Positions 43,047 to 51,589 of a stretch of DNA of 64,000 nt are shown piece by piece. The stretch covers positions 1 to 64,000 of the forward strand of contig CAYMCQ010000005.1 of the NCBI GenBank assembly GCA_964389025.1, in the 5' to 3' direction. Numbering within the stretch: position 1 is the stretch's first letter; each line of letters begins with the position of its first letter. A program made the position numbers and the translations under genes. The notes under the pieces were generated by a model that saw nothing but the letters and a program-made list of their open reading frames with translations, searched no databases and was not told the origin of the DNA. The stretch comes from CAYMCQ01 sp964389025 (GTDB lineage: Bacteria > Verrucomicrobiota > Verrucomicrobiia > Limisphaerales > CAYMCQ01).

Positions 43047-44609
43047 TCAACGTCGCCGCCGCAGCCAGACCAACCCGCCAAAGAGCAAAATACCGCCGGG
43101 CATTGCCGCGAGCAAAATCCATTGCGCGGCGTTCGTCTGGCGTCTGGTCATCACGAGCTTGTATTCTTTGAGCGGCGCGGGCACCAATCCTTCAAATAAA
43201 ATCTGCGGGCGGTCCAATAACCAGCCTGCTGCGAGCGCGGCGAAGGAATGATTGCCGTAGGTGTCAATCAACTGGTTGTCCATGCCGAGCGAATCGCCGA
43301 CGACGACCATCCGCATCGTGCCGCGCTCGGAACTCACACCTTTTACGCCGCCCTGCTCGACCGCGACGATCAGCCCAAATGTCGAGTGCGCCGCTGCGAG
43401 CTTTGGATAGACGACGCCGTCGCGGATGTCGGTGGATTCAGTCGCGTTTTTGCTGCTTGCGGCGAGGAATTTCAATTCCGGCGCGTTCGGCATTGACGGA
43501 GCGCTTGTGGATCGCCCGACGGCCCGCGGCAAAACAAGACGGATGCGCAAATCCTCGGTCGCCTCGGCGAGCGCCTTGACGATTGGATGCTGGTTGTCCA
43601 TTTGCGCCGTGAGCAAATCCCGTCCGTCGCTCGGCGAGAACTGTGGATCAAACACAACGTTGTCTGCGACGCCAACGCCCCACTCGCTGAGGACGCGCTC
43701 GATGCCGGTGCGCGGGCCGCGAACCATGTTGTTCAGCAAAACAAACAACCGTCCGCCTTGCTTGAGATAATTCTCAATCTTCGCCAGCTCCTGATCTTCG
43801 AATCGCATTTGCGGCCCGGCAATGATGAGCAGGTTGCAATCGGCAGGCACGTCGTTCGTGTAGTTGAGCGAAAGTTTTTCCCAGCGGATGTTGGTTTTCT
43901 CCTTCAGTGCTTCAGCGAACTTCGCGTAGCCGTGCGACTCGGTGGTCTTTTCCGGATCATGCTCGCCGTGGCCTTGCAGGAAACAAACCTTGAACTCGCG
44001 CGGGTTGGCGAGGTTGAAGATCGCCATCGTGAAAACCATCTCGCCCCGGAACGCGACCATTTGTTTGTCGAACTCATTCGGCTTGCCGCCCGGGACCGGC
44101 TCAAATCTGTAATCCGCCAGTTCGCTTTCGTAGAAAATCCGGCTGTGATTTGCGCAGTCCACGATGACAAAATTTTTGTCCCTGAGATTTGCCAGTTTGT
44201 AAGCCGCCAGGACAAGCTCGGCCTCGCCGGGATTGCGCGACGGGTCAACCGTTTTGAAGATGATTTTTGGATTCAGATAGTTGTATTCCTTGAGCAGCCC
44301 GGTGATGAGTTCCCGCAAATCCTTCGGATCGCGCGAATCAAAGAAGACGGTGATTTTAATTTCGTTTGTGACCGAGCGAAGCACTTTTAACGTCTGCGGT
44401 GACAGCGAGAATTGCTTTTGCGCAGTCAACGGAATGCGCGTGAAGTAGCGTGACGCGAGGTAGTTTGCCATCCCGACGATCGCGAGCAGCGCGAGGGTCG
44501 CGAGGGTCACGTTCAGTCCGATGAGCCATTTTCGCCGCGCGGAAAAGCTGGCTTGCCGCGCCGGGGTTTCCGGGCGGGGTTGGGGTGGATTTGCGTTCGC
44601 GTCTGCCAT
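43047..44609 (-). CDS. GldG-type ABC transporter auxiliary protein
   Basis: 520 residues. N-terminal membrane helix (LIGLNVTLATLALLAIVGMA), a large extracytoplasmic domain and a C-terminal membrane helix (WILLAAMPGGILLFGGLVWL) followed by RRRR. Domain landmarks: TAQKQFSLSPQTLKVLRSVT, ITVFFDSRDPKDLRELITGL, the glutamine-amidotransferase-like core VCFLQGHGEHDPEKTTESHG, LLIIAGPQMRFEDQELAKIE and NYLKQGGRLFVLLNNM. This is the GldG/uncharacterised ABC substrate-binding-like family, found after an ABC-2 permease and ATPase in gliding Bacteroidota and in many non-gliding phyla. It starts one base after the permease gene stops, so it is coupled to it. The transported substrate is unknown. Confidence 0.88.
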   Translation of the reverse strand: MADANANPPQPRPETPARQASFSARRKWLIGLNVTLATLALLAIVGMANYLASRYFTRIPLTAQKQFSLSPQTLKVLRSVTNEIKITVFFDSRDPKDLRELITGLLKEYNYLNPKIIFKTVDPSRNPGEAELVLAAYKLANLRDKNFVIVDCANHSRIFYESELADYRFEPVPGGKPNEFDKQMVAFRGEMVFTMAIFNLANPREFKVCFLQGHGEHDPEKTTESHGYAKFAEALKEKTNIRWEKLSLNYTNDVPADCNLLIIAGPQMRFEDQELAKIENYLKQGGRLFVLLNNMVRGPRTGIERVLSEWGVGVADNVVFDPQFSPSDGRDLLTAQMDNQHPIVKALAEATEDLRIRLVLPRAVGRSTSAPSMPNAPELKFLAASSKNATESTDIRDGVVYPKLAAAHSTFGLIVAVEQGGVKGVSSERGTMRMVVVGDSLGMDNQLIDTYGNHSFAALAAGWLLDRPQILFEGLVPAPLKEYKLVMTRRQTNAAQWILLAAMPGGILLFGGLVWLRRRR

Positions 44610-44610
44610 G

Positions 44611-45363
44611 CTATTTCCAGCGGCGGCTCTCGACCACTCGCAGCGTCAGGAACAGAAAAAGTGATGTGAGCGTCAGATAAAACGCCACGGCGCGAGTGTC
44701 CAGCACGCCGCGCGCAAAATCGCGCATGTGCTCGAACATCATCACGTGGGAGAACAACGACATTTGCCATGTCGAGTTTGGCGCGAATTGTTCGCCCAAA
44801 AAACTCAGCAGAAAAAGGCTGATGCCCGCCGCGAAACTCAGCATCGCCGCGACAATCTGGCTGCGCGTCAGCGACGAGGCGAAACATCCCACAGCCACGA
44901 ACAGCCCGCCCACCAGCGTGATCCCAAGATACGTGCTGCCGACGATTCCAACGTCCAGCGCCTTCGGGTCATTCGAAAACCGATGCAAAATCAAAAGGCA
45001 AACCAACAGCGGCAGCCACAGTAGCAGGTAAAAAATCATCGCGGAAAAAAATTTCGCGAGCACCACCTGCAAATCGCTCACGGGCGTCGTCATCAGCGTT
45101 TCAAACGTGCCGGTGAATTTTTCCAGCGCGAACAGCCGCATCGTTATCACCGGCGCGGCCACGAGCAGGACAATCCAGAAATAGGCCGTGGAAAAAAACA
45201 GTTGCGTGACCGGCACCGGCGTGGCTGTGGCTTGAAGTTGCGCGAGCAGCACCACGAAGCTGAGTCCCACCAAAAAAGTCGCCGCCGCGATGATGACGTA
45301 GCCTGTCATCGAAAAAAAGTAGCTCGCCAGTTCACGGCGGATGAGGGTGATACAGGCGCGCAT
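44611..45363 (-). CDS. ABC-2-type permease (GldF-like)
   Basis: 250 residues with six membrane helices (YVIIAAATFLVGLSFVVLLA, FFSTAYFWIVLLVAAPVITM, FFSAMIFYLLLWLPLLVCLL and others) in the ABC-2 arrangement, including the cytoplasmic motif LFALEKFTGTFETLMTTPVS typical of GldF/NosY-like permeases. Its ATG shares a base with the stop of the ATPase gene (TGATG), so translation is coupled. With GldA-like and GldG-like neighbours it forms one exporter or envelope-remodelling ABC complex. Confidence 0.9.
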   Translation of the reverse strand: MRACITLIRRELASYFFSMTGYVIIAAATFLVGLSFVVLLAQLQATATPVPVTQLFFSTAYFWIVLLVAAPVITMRLFALEKFTGTFETLMTTPVSDLQVVLAKFFSAMIFYLLLWLPLLVCLLILHRFSNDPKALDVGIVGSTYLGITLVGGLFVAVGCFASSLTRSQIVAAMLSFAAGISLFLLSFLGEQFAPNSTWQMSLFSHVMMFEHMRDFARGVLDTRAVAFYLTLTSLFLFLTLRVVESRRWK

Positions 45364-46310
45364 CAGTCTTCATCCTCCTTTTCCGGCCTCGTCACACGCA
45401 CATAAATGTCCTCCAGCGAATGCCGGCTGCGCGTCAGTTCGCGCAAATACCAGCCGCGTTCGCGCGCCATCGAAAAAATCACCGCGCGCAAATCCACCCC
45501 GCTTCGCGGCGTCAGGGCGCAGCGATGAAATTCACCTTCGGCGGGCGAGATGTCGAAGTGTTCAATCTCGGGCATTTGCTCCCAGCACTCCTGCAACTCC
45601 GCGACTGGCGCGGCGATTTCAGCGATGATCTGCCCGTTCCCGCTCACCAATCGCTGCAAATCATCCGGAGTGCCTTCGGCCAGAAGTTTTCCTTCGTGCA
45701 GAATCACGACGCGGCTGCACGTCATTTCGACTTCGGGCAAAATGTGTGACGAAATCAGAACGGTGTGGTTGCGGCCAAGTTCCTTGATCAGTTGGCGGAC
45801 GGAACGGATCTGGTTTGGGTCGAGGCCAATCGTCGGCTCGTCGAGAATGATCAACTGCGGTTCATGGACGAGCGCGTCCGCGAGGCCGACGCGCTGGCGG
45901 AAACCTTTGGAAAGATGGCCGATGATTTTTCTGTCCACGTTTTCGAGACCGCATTGCCGCGTCACCACGTCAACGCGCTCTCGCGATTTTTTGCGCGTCA
46001 GTCCTTTGAGCCGCGCGCGGAATTTCAAATATTCGCGCACGCGCATCTCGTGATGGAGCGGATTGTTTTCCGGCATGTAGCCGATTTTACGGCGCACTTC
46101 GTCGGCGTCCTTGAAAACATCGAGTCCCGCCACGCGCGCCGTGCCGGAAGTGGCGGGCATGTAGCCTGAAAGAATCCGCATCGTGGTGCTTTTGCCCGCG
46201 CCGTTCGGCCCGAGCAGGCCGACGATCTCGCCGCGATTGACGTTGAAGGAAAGATTCGAGATGGCGGGTCGGCCAGCGTAATGCCTGGTCAAATTGCCGA
46301 CTTCGATCAT
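45363..46310 (-). CDS. ABC transporter ATP-binding protein (GldA-like)
   Basis: 315 residues from the ATG at 46310 (MIEVGNLTRHYAG, the usual family start; an ATG five codons earlier at 46325 is also possible). Walker A GLLGPNGAGKST, Q-loop near GYMPENNPLHHEM, signature LSKGFRQRVGLADAL, Walker B QLIILDEPTIGLDP, and the switch histidine in VLISSHILPEVEM. After about residue 220 comes the extra C-terminal domain of the CcmA/GldA group. It energises the permease encoded next; stop and start overlap. Confidence 0.93.
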   Translation of the reverse strand: MIEVGNLTRHYAGRPAISNLSFNVNRGEIVGLLGPNGAGKSTTMRILSGYMPATSGTARVAGLDVFKDADEVRRKIGYMPENNPLHHEMRVREYLKFRARLKGLTRKKSRERVDVVTRQCGLENVDRKIIGHLSKGFRQRVGLADALVHEPQLIILDEPTIGLDPNQIRSVRQLIKELGRNHTVLISSHILPEVEMTCSRVVILHEGKLLAEGTPDDLQRLVSGNGQIIAEIAAPVAELQECWEQMPEIEHFDISPAEGEFHRCALTPRSGVDLRAVIFSMARERGWYLRELTRSRHSLEDIYVRVTRPEKEDED

Positions 46311-46373
46311 GAATCCATTCTGCATGAGTCGCGCGAAGTTTAGCCGAAACGGAATTGTTTCGGCGAATAAAAT

Positions 46374-47738
46374 TTACCTGAGCACCGTAACGGGAACATC
46401 ATCCTGACTCACGCCGCTGAAACCGCCCTGCACCCAATGCACCGCAACTGTCAACCGCACCTTGTCGTCCTTCTTTTTTGGAAACAAACGTTTTGCGGCG
46501 CTCGTGAAGTCGGTCATGGGCCTGCCATCAATGCCGACCACCCGGAAACCCGGCTGCAGATACTTGGACGCCGGCTCCAAGACAGTGGATTCGCCCTTGG
46601 TCAAAATAACGCGCGCATTGGGATCGACGCCGTTCACGACAAATCCATCGCCGCTCTGTTGCAGCTTCACTCCAAGCTTCTGATAAATCATGTCGGCGTT
46701 GAAAACGGATTTCTCCGGCACGAGCTGGACATCCAGCGTTTTGCTCTGGTTGTTCCGCAAAACCGACAACGCAACGCGCCGGCCTGAGGTCAATTCCTTC
46801 ACAAGCTCAATAATTGTCTTCGGCGTCTTGCCGTTCGCCCGGACGATTCTGTCTCCGGGTTGCAGATCGGACTTGTCCGCCGGACTGCCCGGCTGGATTT
46901 TTGCAACGGTCAGCGCCCCTGCGTCGCTTTTGAGTTGGGCGCCAAACCAAAGCTCCTGCACCGCTTCCGGCGTGAAAATTTCCGAGATCGCCTGGCTTAC
47001 GCGCTTCACCGGCACGGCGAAACTGATGCCTTGCGCCTCGCGAATGATCGCCACGTTCAAGCCGATGAGTTCGCCGCGCAAATTCACAAGCGGGCCGCCG
47101 CTGTTGCCCGGATTAATCGAGGCGTCGGTCTGCAACCAGTTCGGCACGTCGAGGTGCTCGGCTTCGCTCGCGACGAGCCTGCTTTTGGAACTGAGAATTC
47201 CCCGGCTGACCGAGCCGCCGAGACCAAACGGATTGCCCATCGCAAGAACGGTTTCGCCGAGCAGCAGATCGTCGTCACCGGCAAACTTGATGGCGGAAAA
47301 CTTTTGGCCGGGCTTCGCTTCGATTTTCAGGATGGCGATGTCGGTCCTCGGATCGGTTGCGATGAGCTTCGCCTGATAAATCTCCGGGCTCGTGCTGGGC
47401 TTGACGTAGATTTTGTCCGCGCGGCGCACGACGTGGTTGTTCGAGAGGACGTAGCCATTCTCGTCAATGATGACTCCCGAGCCGAGACTGTAATTGGTTG
47501 CTTGCTGCCGGTGATACGGGTCGAAAAATTGCTGCAAAATTTCCGCGAACGGATCGCTCACGCGAATGACCGTCTCCGTCGCGATGTTGACCACGCTGGG
47601 CATGACTTTTTCCACCGCCGCGACGGTCGCGTCGCGGCGAATGTCCACATCTTCGCCAATGCAAAATGAGTCCATTGGCAGCAGCGCAAAAATCGCGAGC
47701 GCCGCTATCGAGAGTTTCAGAAAATTTTTCAAACGCAT
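46374..47738 (-). CDS. HtrA/Deg-type periplasmic serine protease with two PDZ-like domains
   Basis: 454 residues. Signal peptide (LKLSIAALAIFALLPMDSFC; a lipobox-like LPMDSFC is present but not canonical). Trypsin-like domain about 35-260: His in YVLSNNHVVRRAD, Asp in DPRTDIAILKIEA, Ser in INPGNSGGPLVNLRG. The first PDZ (about 265-345; IQPGSPADKSDLQPGDRIV) is standard and the second (about 350-454) is divergent. Such proteases degrade or refold damaged envelope proteins. It lies 63 bases upstream of the GldA-like gene on the same strand and may be co-transcribed with it. Confidence 0.9.
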   Translation of the reverse strand: MRLKNFLKLSIAALAIFALLPMDSFCIGEDVDIRRDATVAAVEKVMPSVVNIATETVIRVSDPFAEILQQFFDPYHRQQATNYSLGSGVIIDENGYVLSNNHVVRRADKIYVKPSTSPEIYQAKLIATDPRTDIAILKIEAKPGQKFSAIKFAGDDDLLLGETVLAMGNPFGLGGSVSRGILSSKSRLVASEAEHLDVPNWLQTDASINPGNSGGPLVNLRGELIGLNVAIIREAQGISFAVPVKRVSQAISEIFTPEAVQELWFGAQLKSDAGALTVAKIQPGSPADKSDLQPGDRIVRANGKTPKTIIELVKELTSGRRVALSVLRNNQSKTLDVQLVPEKSVFNADMIYQKLGVKLQQSGDGFVVNGVDPNARVILTKGESTVLEPASKYLQPGFRVVGIDGRPMTDFTSAAKRLFPKKKDDKVRLTVAVHWVQGGFSGVSQDDVPVTVLR

Positions 47739-47785
47739 CTTCCTTTTAACACGACAAAGCCTGGTTTGATTCGTTCAATTTCAGG

Positions 47786-47840
47786 TCGTTTTCGTCCTCG
47801 TCCTCGATTTTTCTTTTTCCGACGACGAGGACGAGAACGA
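47786..47840. repeat. Palindromic repeat (family J) in a divergent gap
   Basis: TCGTTTTCGTCCTCGTCCTC and GACGAGGACGAGAACGA are inverted arms around a T-rich centre. It lies in the 166-base divergent gap between the protease gene (minus) and the DUF2851 gene (plus), where promoters for both must lie. Confidence 0.75.
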
Positions 47841-47904
47841 TTACGATTCCTGTCGCTTGGCTTGACTTTGCAGGCGCATCGGCGCAAAAGCAATTGCAGT
47901 TTCC

Positions 47905-49326
47905 ATGGTCGCGAACAATGCCTATTCCCAACTCCGCGCCCGCGCCGCAATTCCAGCGTTGCGCGAAGACCGTGACGGCTTTCCGCCGGAGCGGCTTCTT
48001 CAAATCGTCTGGCAACATCAGCGCTTGCTCCGCGACCAATTGAAAACTTTGGACGGTGAAACGGTGCGCATCCTTCATCCCGGTTTTCGCAATCGCGAGG
48101 CCGGGCCGGATTTTCGCGGCGCGGTCGTGCAATTCAACTCGGAAACTCCGCGCAGTGGCGACGTGGAAATTGATCTTCAAGCCGGCAGCTGGCGCGCTCA
48201 CAGGCATCATTCTAATCCGGCATTTGAAAAAGTCATTCTCCATGTCGTTTGGAACAGCGACGCGGCCAAAAATAAACTTCCGACGCTTGCGTTACGGGGA
48301 GTTTTGGACGCGCCGTTGAGCGAACTCAATCTCTGGCTCGCCAGCGAAAGCGCGCAGCAATTTCCGGAAAGTTTTTCCGGCAAATGTTCAGCGCCGCTGC
48401 GCGACTTGTCCGAACCGCAACTCAAAAAACTATTGGACGAAGCGGCTGAAGTGCGGCTGCACGGCAAAGCGACCCGGCTGCGCGCACGCGCGAGGCAATC
48501 GGGCTGGGAGCAGGCATTGTGGGAAGAATTGTTCCGCGCACTCGGCTACAAACACAACGTCTGGCCGATGCAACGGCTCGCGGAGCTGCGCGCGCGCTGG
48601 ACCGAACCGGGCGCGAACCCGCTGCAAACTCAGGCTCGGCTTTTCGGAATTGCGGGTTTATTGCCCGCTGAGTTGGCTCGCGCAAAATCGGACTCAGACA
48701 ATTATCTTCGCAAGGTTTGGGACTTCTGGTGGCGCGAACGTGACGCTTTTACCGATTGCACTTTGCCGCGCTCGGTCTGGCGGTTCAGCGGATTGCGCCC
48801 GGCGAATCATCCCCGGCGCCGGCTCGCGCTGGCTGCGCACTGGCTCGCGGCGGAAAACTTGCCGGACAAATTGGAGCAATGGTGCGGCGCGGAGACCGAC
48901 GACAAAAAACTTTTTGACTCGCTCTTCGAAATATTGAGACCGAAGCGCGACGAATTCTGGTCGTGGCACTGGACGTTTTCCTCCGCGCGGCTGGGGAAGC
49001 CGCAATTGCTGCTCGGCGAGTCGCGTGTGAAGGATTTGGCAATCAACGCGATTCTTCCGTGGCTTTGGATACGCGCAGAAGACGGGAAAAACATTTCGCT
49101 GAAGCGGGAAATCGAGCGGAGATATTTCGCGTGGCCCGCGGCGGAGGACAATTCAGCTCTGAAGCTTGCGCGACAGCGTTTGCTCGGAGGAGCCAGCGCA
49201 AAACCCTTCAACACAGCGGCGTCACAACAAGGCTTGCTGCAAATCACGAGCGACTTTTGCGAGCACGCGAATGCGCTGTGTGACAACTGTCCGTTCCCGG
49301 ATCTGGTGCGGAAGTGGAACCGGTAG
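47905..49326 (+). CDS. DUF2851 family protein
   Basis: 473 residues. The family start appears at ERLLQIVWQHQRLLRDQLKT, followed by LHPGFRNREAGPDFRGAVVQ, GDVEIDLQAGSWRAHRHHSN and VILHVVWNSD, a core that resembles restriction-like nuclease folds, then a helical C-terminal half ending in a CX2C pair (ALCDNCPFPDLV). DUF2851 proteins are conserved in Bacteroidota and Verrucomicrobiota but have no assigned function. The stop codon lies inside the left arm of a palindromic repeat (49323-49384), so the last codons depend on where that element landed. Confidence 0.85.
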   Translation: MVANNAYSQLRARAAIPALREDRDGFPPERLLQIVWQHQRLLRDQLKTLDGETVRILHPGFRNREAGPDFRGAVVQFNSETPRSGDVEIDLQAGSWRAHRHHSNPAFEKVILHVVWNSDAAKNKLPTLALRGVLDAPLSELNLWLASESAQQFPESFSGKCSAPLRDLSEPQLKKLLDEAAEVRLHGKATRLRARARQSGWEQALWEELFRALGYKHNVWPMQRLAELRARWTEPGANPLQTQARLFGIAGLLPAELARAKSDSDNYLRKVWDFWWRERDAFTDCTLPRSVWRFSGLRPANHPRRRLALAAHWLAAENLPDKLEQWCGAETDDKKLFDSLFEILRPKRDEFWSWHWTFSSARLGKPQLLLGESRVKDLAINAILPWLWIRAEDGKNISLKREIERRYFAWPAAEDNSALKLARQRLLGGASAKPFNTAASQQGLLQITSDFCEHANALCDNCPFPDLVRKWNR

Positions 49327-49384
49327 CAGCCGAGGCAACGACCCTCAAATCAAAAAGTCAGAGCCTCCTTACGTCGGCCGCTAC
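49323..49384. repeat. Palindromic repeat (family B) between DUF2851 gene and infC
   Basis: Left arm GTAGCAGCCGAGGCAACGAC supplies the TAG stop of the DUF2851 gene (49324-49326); right arm ACGTCGGCCGCTAC ends 1 base before the infC stop codon complement at 49386. The element is the entire gap between two convergent genes. Confidence 0.88.
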
Positions 49385-49385
49385 T

Positions 49386-50129
49386 TTATTTCGTGTCAAG
49401 CTGCGCGAACGGGTTGTTCGCAAACCCGCTTTTGCCGCCTGAGCGATTGGCTTCGCGCTTTTTGGAGTCGTTGGGCTTCGGCGCAAAATTATTTTCGGCA
49501 CGCGGCTGTTTTACGCCTGCGGGCAATGGGCCATTGCCGGCTACTGCGCCTTCTTCCATCTTGGCCGGGGTTTTCCCGCGTTTGTTTCGCGGCAGCGGGC
49601 TGATCATCACGTTAATGCCTTTGCCGACCAGCTTCGGCTCGAAATCAGGATGGCCGTAAGCGGCGATGTCCTGAAGAAATTTGTTGATCACTTGAAACCC
49701 AAATTCCGTGTGCGCCATTTCGCGGCCCCGGAATTTCAGCACGACTTTCACTTTCATGTCCTCGGAAAGGAATTCGATAGCGTGCGCGGTCTTGACGCCG
49801 AGGTCGTGCGGGTCAATGCGGGGGCTGAGTTGGACTTCTTTCACGCTCGTGGCGTGCTGGTGCTTCTTGGATTCCTTGTCCTTCTTCGCCTGTTCGTAAC
49901 GGAACTTGCCGTAGTCAACCAGACGGCAGACGGGCGGCGTGGCGGCGGCGGCGATTTCCACGAGGTCGACGCCGTGATTGCGCGCGAGGTTCAACGCATC
50001 GTTGAGCGCGAAAATGCCGAGCTGCTTGCCGTCGCCGGACACGACGCGGACTTCGCGCGCGCGAATCTTGCCGTTGACCCTGAAGAACGAAGCGGAAGAG
50101 GAATTGCGTGGAGGAAAAGGGCGGCTCAA
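49386..50129 (-). CDS. infC: Translation initiation factor IF-3
   Basis: 247 residues. The start is TTG at 50129: the in-frame codons upstream soon meet a stop, and GAGGG lies about 6 bases before it; infC often uses rare start codons for autoregulation. N-domain: RVNGKIRAREVRVVSGDGKQ, LDLALNLA-type helix NDALNLARNHGVDLVEIAAA, PPVCRLVDYGKFRYEQAKK. C-domain: VKEVQLSPRIDPHDLGVKTA, MKVKVVLKFRGREMAHTEFG, LVGKGINVMISPLPRNK. Residues about 185-247 are an extra Lys/Asn/Pro-rich tail, as in several Verrucomicrobiota IF-3 proteins. The usual rpmI-rplT partners do not follow; the gene is convergent with the DUF2851 gene. IF-3 binds the 30S subunit and checks start-codon pairing. Confidence 0.95.
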   Translation of the reverse strand: MSRPFPPRNSSSASFFRVNGKIRAREVRVVSGDGKQLGIFALNDALNLARNHGVDLVEIAAAATPPVCRLVDYGKFRYEQAKKDKESKKHQHATSVKEVQLSPRIDPHDLGVKTAHAIEFLSEDMKVKVVLKFRGREMAHTEFGFQVINKFLQDIAAYGHPDFEPKLVGKGINVMISPLPRNKRGKTPAKMEEGAVAGNGPLPAGVKQPRAENNFAPKPNDSKKREANRSGGKSGFANNPFAQLDTK

Positions 50130-50380
50130 GACACCCTCATCGGTTGAAACTTATTCATGCAGTATTTGATCAATCAATAAGCAGTCCACTTTTATAGGAT
50201 TTGCTTCGACCGTAATTAAGCCACAGCCCGGCGAATTCGCAAGCAAATAATCAGTCCGTGTCGTAAACAAATGAAGTGACCGGTGAGAGAACAAGTGAAA
50301 TGGCCGCTTGGGAAAAGTGCTGGGAAGGTTCACAACGAGGGGCGATGAACCTTTATAGCCCTGAGGAAAGCCTAAGAGTC

Positions 50381-50607
50381 ATGAAAATCCAGGAAGTGAT
50401 AACCGAGCCATGAGCGGCAAGATCCGTTGGTTGGAAGCCTCCGAGATACTGCGGTGGAGTCCGCGCACGGTGCGGCGCTGGAGTTGGTGCTACGAGAAGT
50501 GGGGTTACGACGGATTGTTTGACCGGCGCAAGAGGCGGCCGAGTCCGCGGCGAGTGCCGATGAAAGTCGCCGAGCGTGTGCTGCGGTTGTATCGGGAGCA
50601 GTATCGA
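50381..50607 (+). pseudogene. 5' fragment of an ISNCY-like transposase
   Basis: The start MKIQEVITEP is followed by a stop, and in another frame from 50410 by MSGKIRWLEASEILRWSPRT, VRRWSWCYEKWGYDGLFDRR, KRRPSPRRVPMKVAERVLRL and YREQYRG, the helix-turn-helix head of ISNCY-type transposases. A one-base shift near 50408 separates the two parts. The match ends at the terminal repeat of a second element at 50608. The 220 bases upstream (50150-50380) hold no gene; two related stretches (ACAAATGAAGTGACCGG, ACAAGTGAAATGGCCGC) may be the IS end. Confidence 0.75.
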
Positions 50608-51555
50608 GGGCGTGTTGCCCAAACCACCGTTTTGAAACTTTTGGAAGCGGCGGACGTCTGTTGCTGCAACTATGAGAGGCATCCACCAACCCCAGCCGGA
50701 ACTCTTCAGCTATCAGGTCAACCTGGAGAAACGCCTTCGCCCCGATCACCCGTTGCGCCGCGTGGCCCAAGCGGTGGATAGGAGCTTCGTGCGTGCCGAG
50801 GCCTCCACCTGCTAGGGTCACAACGGTCATGAAACGGTCGACCCGGTGATCCTGCTCAAGATGATGTTCCTGCTCTTCTTCGACAACGTGGCCAGGGAGC
50901 GCGAACTCATGCAGATCATCCCCGAGCGGCTGGATAACCTGTGGTTCCTGGGCTACGGGCTGGACGACATGATCCCCCACCACAGCGTCCTCTCCAAAGC
51001 CCGCCGCCGCTGGGGGCCGGAGGTGTTTCAACGGCTCTTCATCCGCACGGTCGAACAATGCGTGGCCGCCGGGCTGGTGGGCGGGGACAAACTGCACGTG
51101 GACGCCAGCCTCATCGCCGCCGCCGCCGCCAAAGATTCGGTGAAGAAAAGCTCGCCCGAACTGATCGCGGCCTATGCGGCGACGGAGAAGAAGATCAACG
51201 ACCCGGCGGATCGTCCGTGCTTTCAAGCCGTCAACGACATGGCCATCAGCACCACCGATCCCGACGCGGGACTGGTGCGCAAAGGCGGCGACTGTGGCGG
51301 CAGCGGATCCAAGACTGCCTGATCGCGGCGACACAGAACATCCGGATCCTGCTCTCGCGCACAGTGCTCGGACCGGTCCAGAGCGTGGCGCAGGCGGTGT
51401 TGGCGGCGATTTTCGACGGGACGTCGGCAGCGCCGCGACGCCAGGCAGCCTTGAAAACCTCTGCCAGATGGAACTGAAGTTTTTTTGAGCGAACCGACGA
51501 CAGCACTACCAACCCCCATCCGCTCTCGTCAAAACTACCTTTGGGCAACACGCCC
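50608..51555. mobile_element. Internally deleted IS (IS1182/IS5-like) with intact terminal repeats
   Basis: A perfect 16-base inverted repeat bounds it: GGGCGTGTTGCCCAAA at 50608-50623 and its complement TTTGGGCAACACGCCC at 51540-51555, with further partial pairing inside. At 948 bases it is shorter than the usual element of about 1.5 kb. It sits directly against the broken end of the ISNCY fragment, so it inserted there; the other half of the ISNCY element is missing on its right side. Confidence 0.82.
50672..51477 (+). pseudogene. Broken transposase inside the IS
   Basis: The frame from ATG 50672 reads RGIHQPQPELFSYQVNLEKR, RLRPDHPLRRVAQAVDRSF, then an in-frame TAG at 50813-50815, then HETVDPVILLKMMFLLFFDN, HHSVLSKARRRWGPEVFQRL, GGDKLHVDASLIAAAAAKDS and DPDAGLVRKGG. 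A shift near 51295 changes frame, and the C-terminal end RQRIQDCLIAATQNIRILL follows. The central catalytic part of the DDE domain is missing. At least three lesions mean it is inactive. Order and motifs fit IS1182-like transposases. Confidence 0.82.
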
Positions 51556-51589
51556 GTAAGTTGCGCCTGACCGGAGATGGGGACTCCCA

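Noticed and set aside
42972..43199. Plus-strand frame starting MNPGKSFQLFASWF with AAGGAGG just before the ATG
   Set aside because: The spacing of two bases is too short for a good ribosome binding site, the frame runs antisense into the GldG-like gene, and the sequence is made of short repeated CATGGTTT pieces.
50151..50333. 60-codon minus-strand frame upstream of infC
   Set aside because: Low-GC intergenic sequence with no family match and no ribosome binding site; more likely the IS end.
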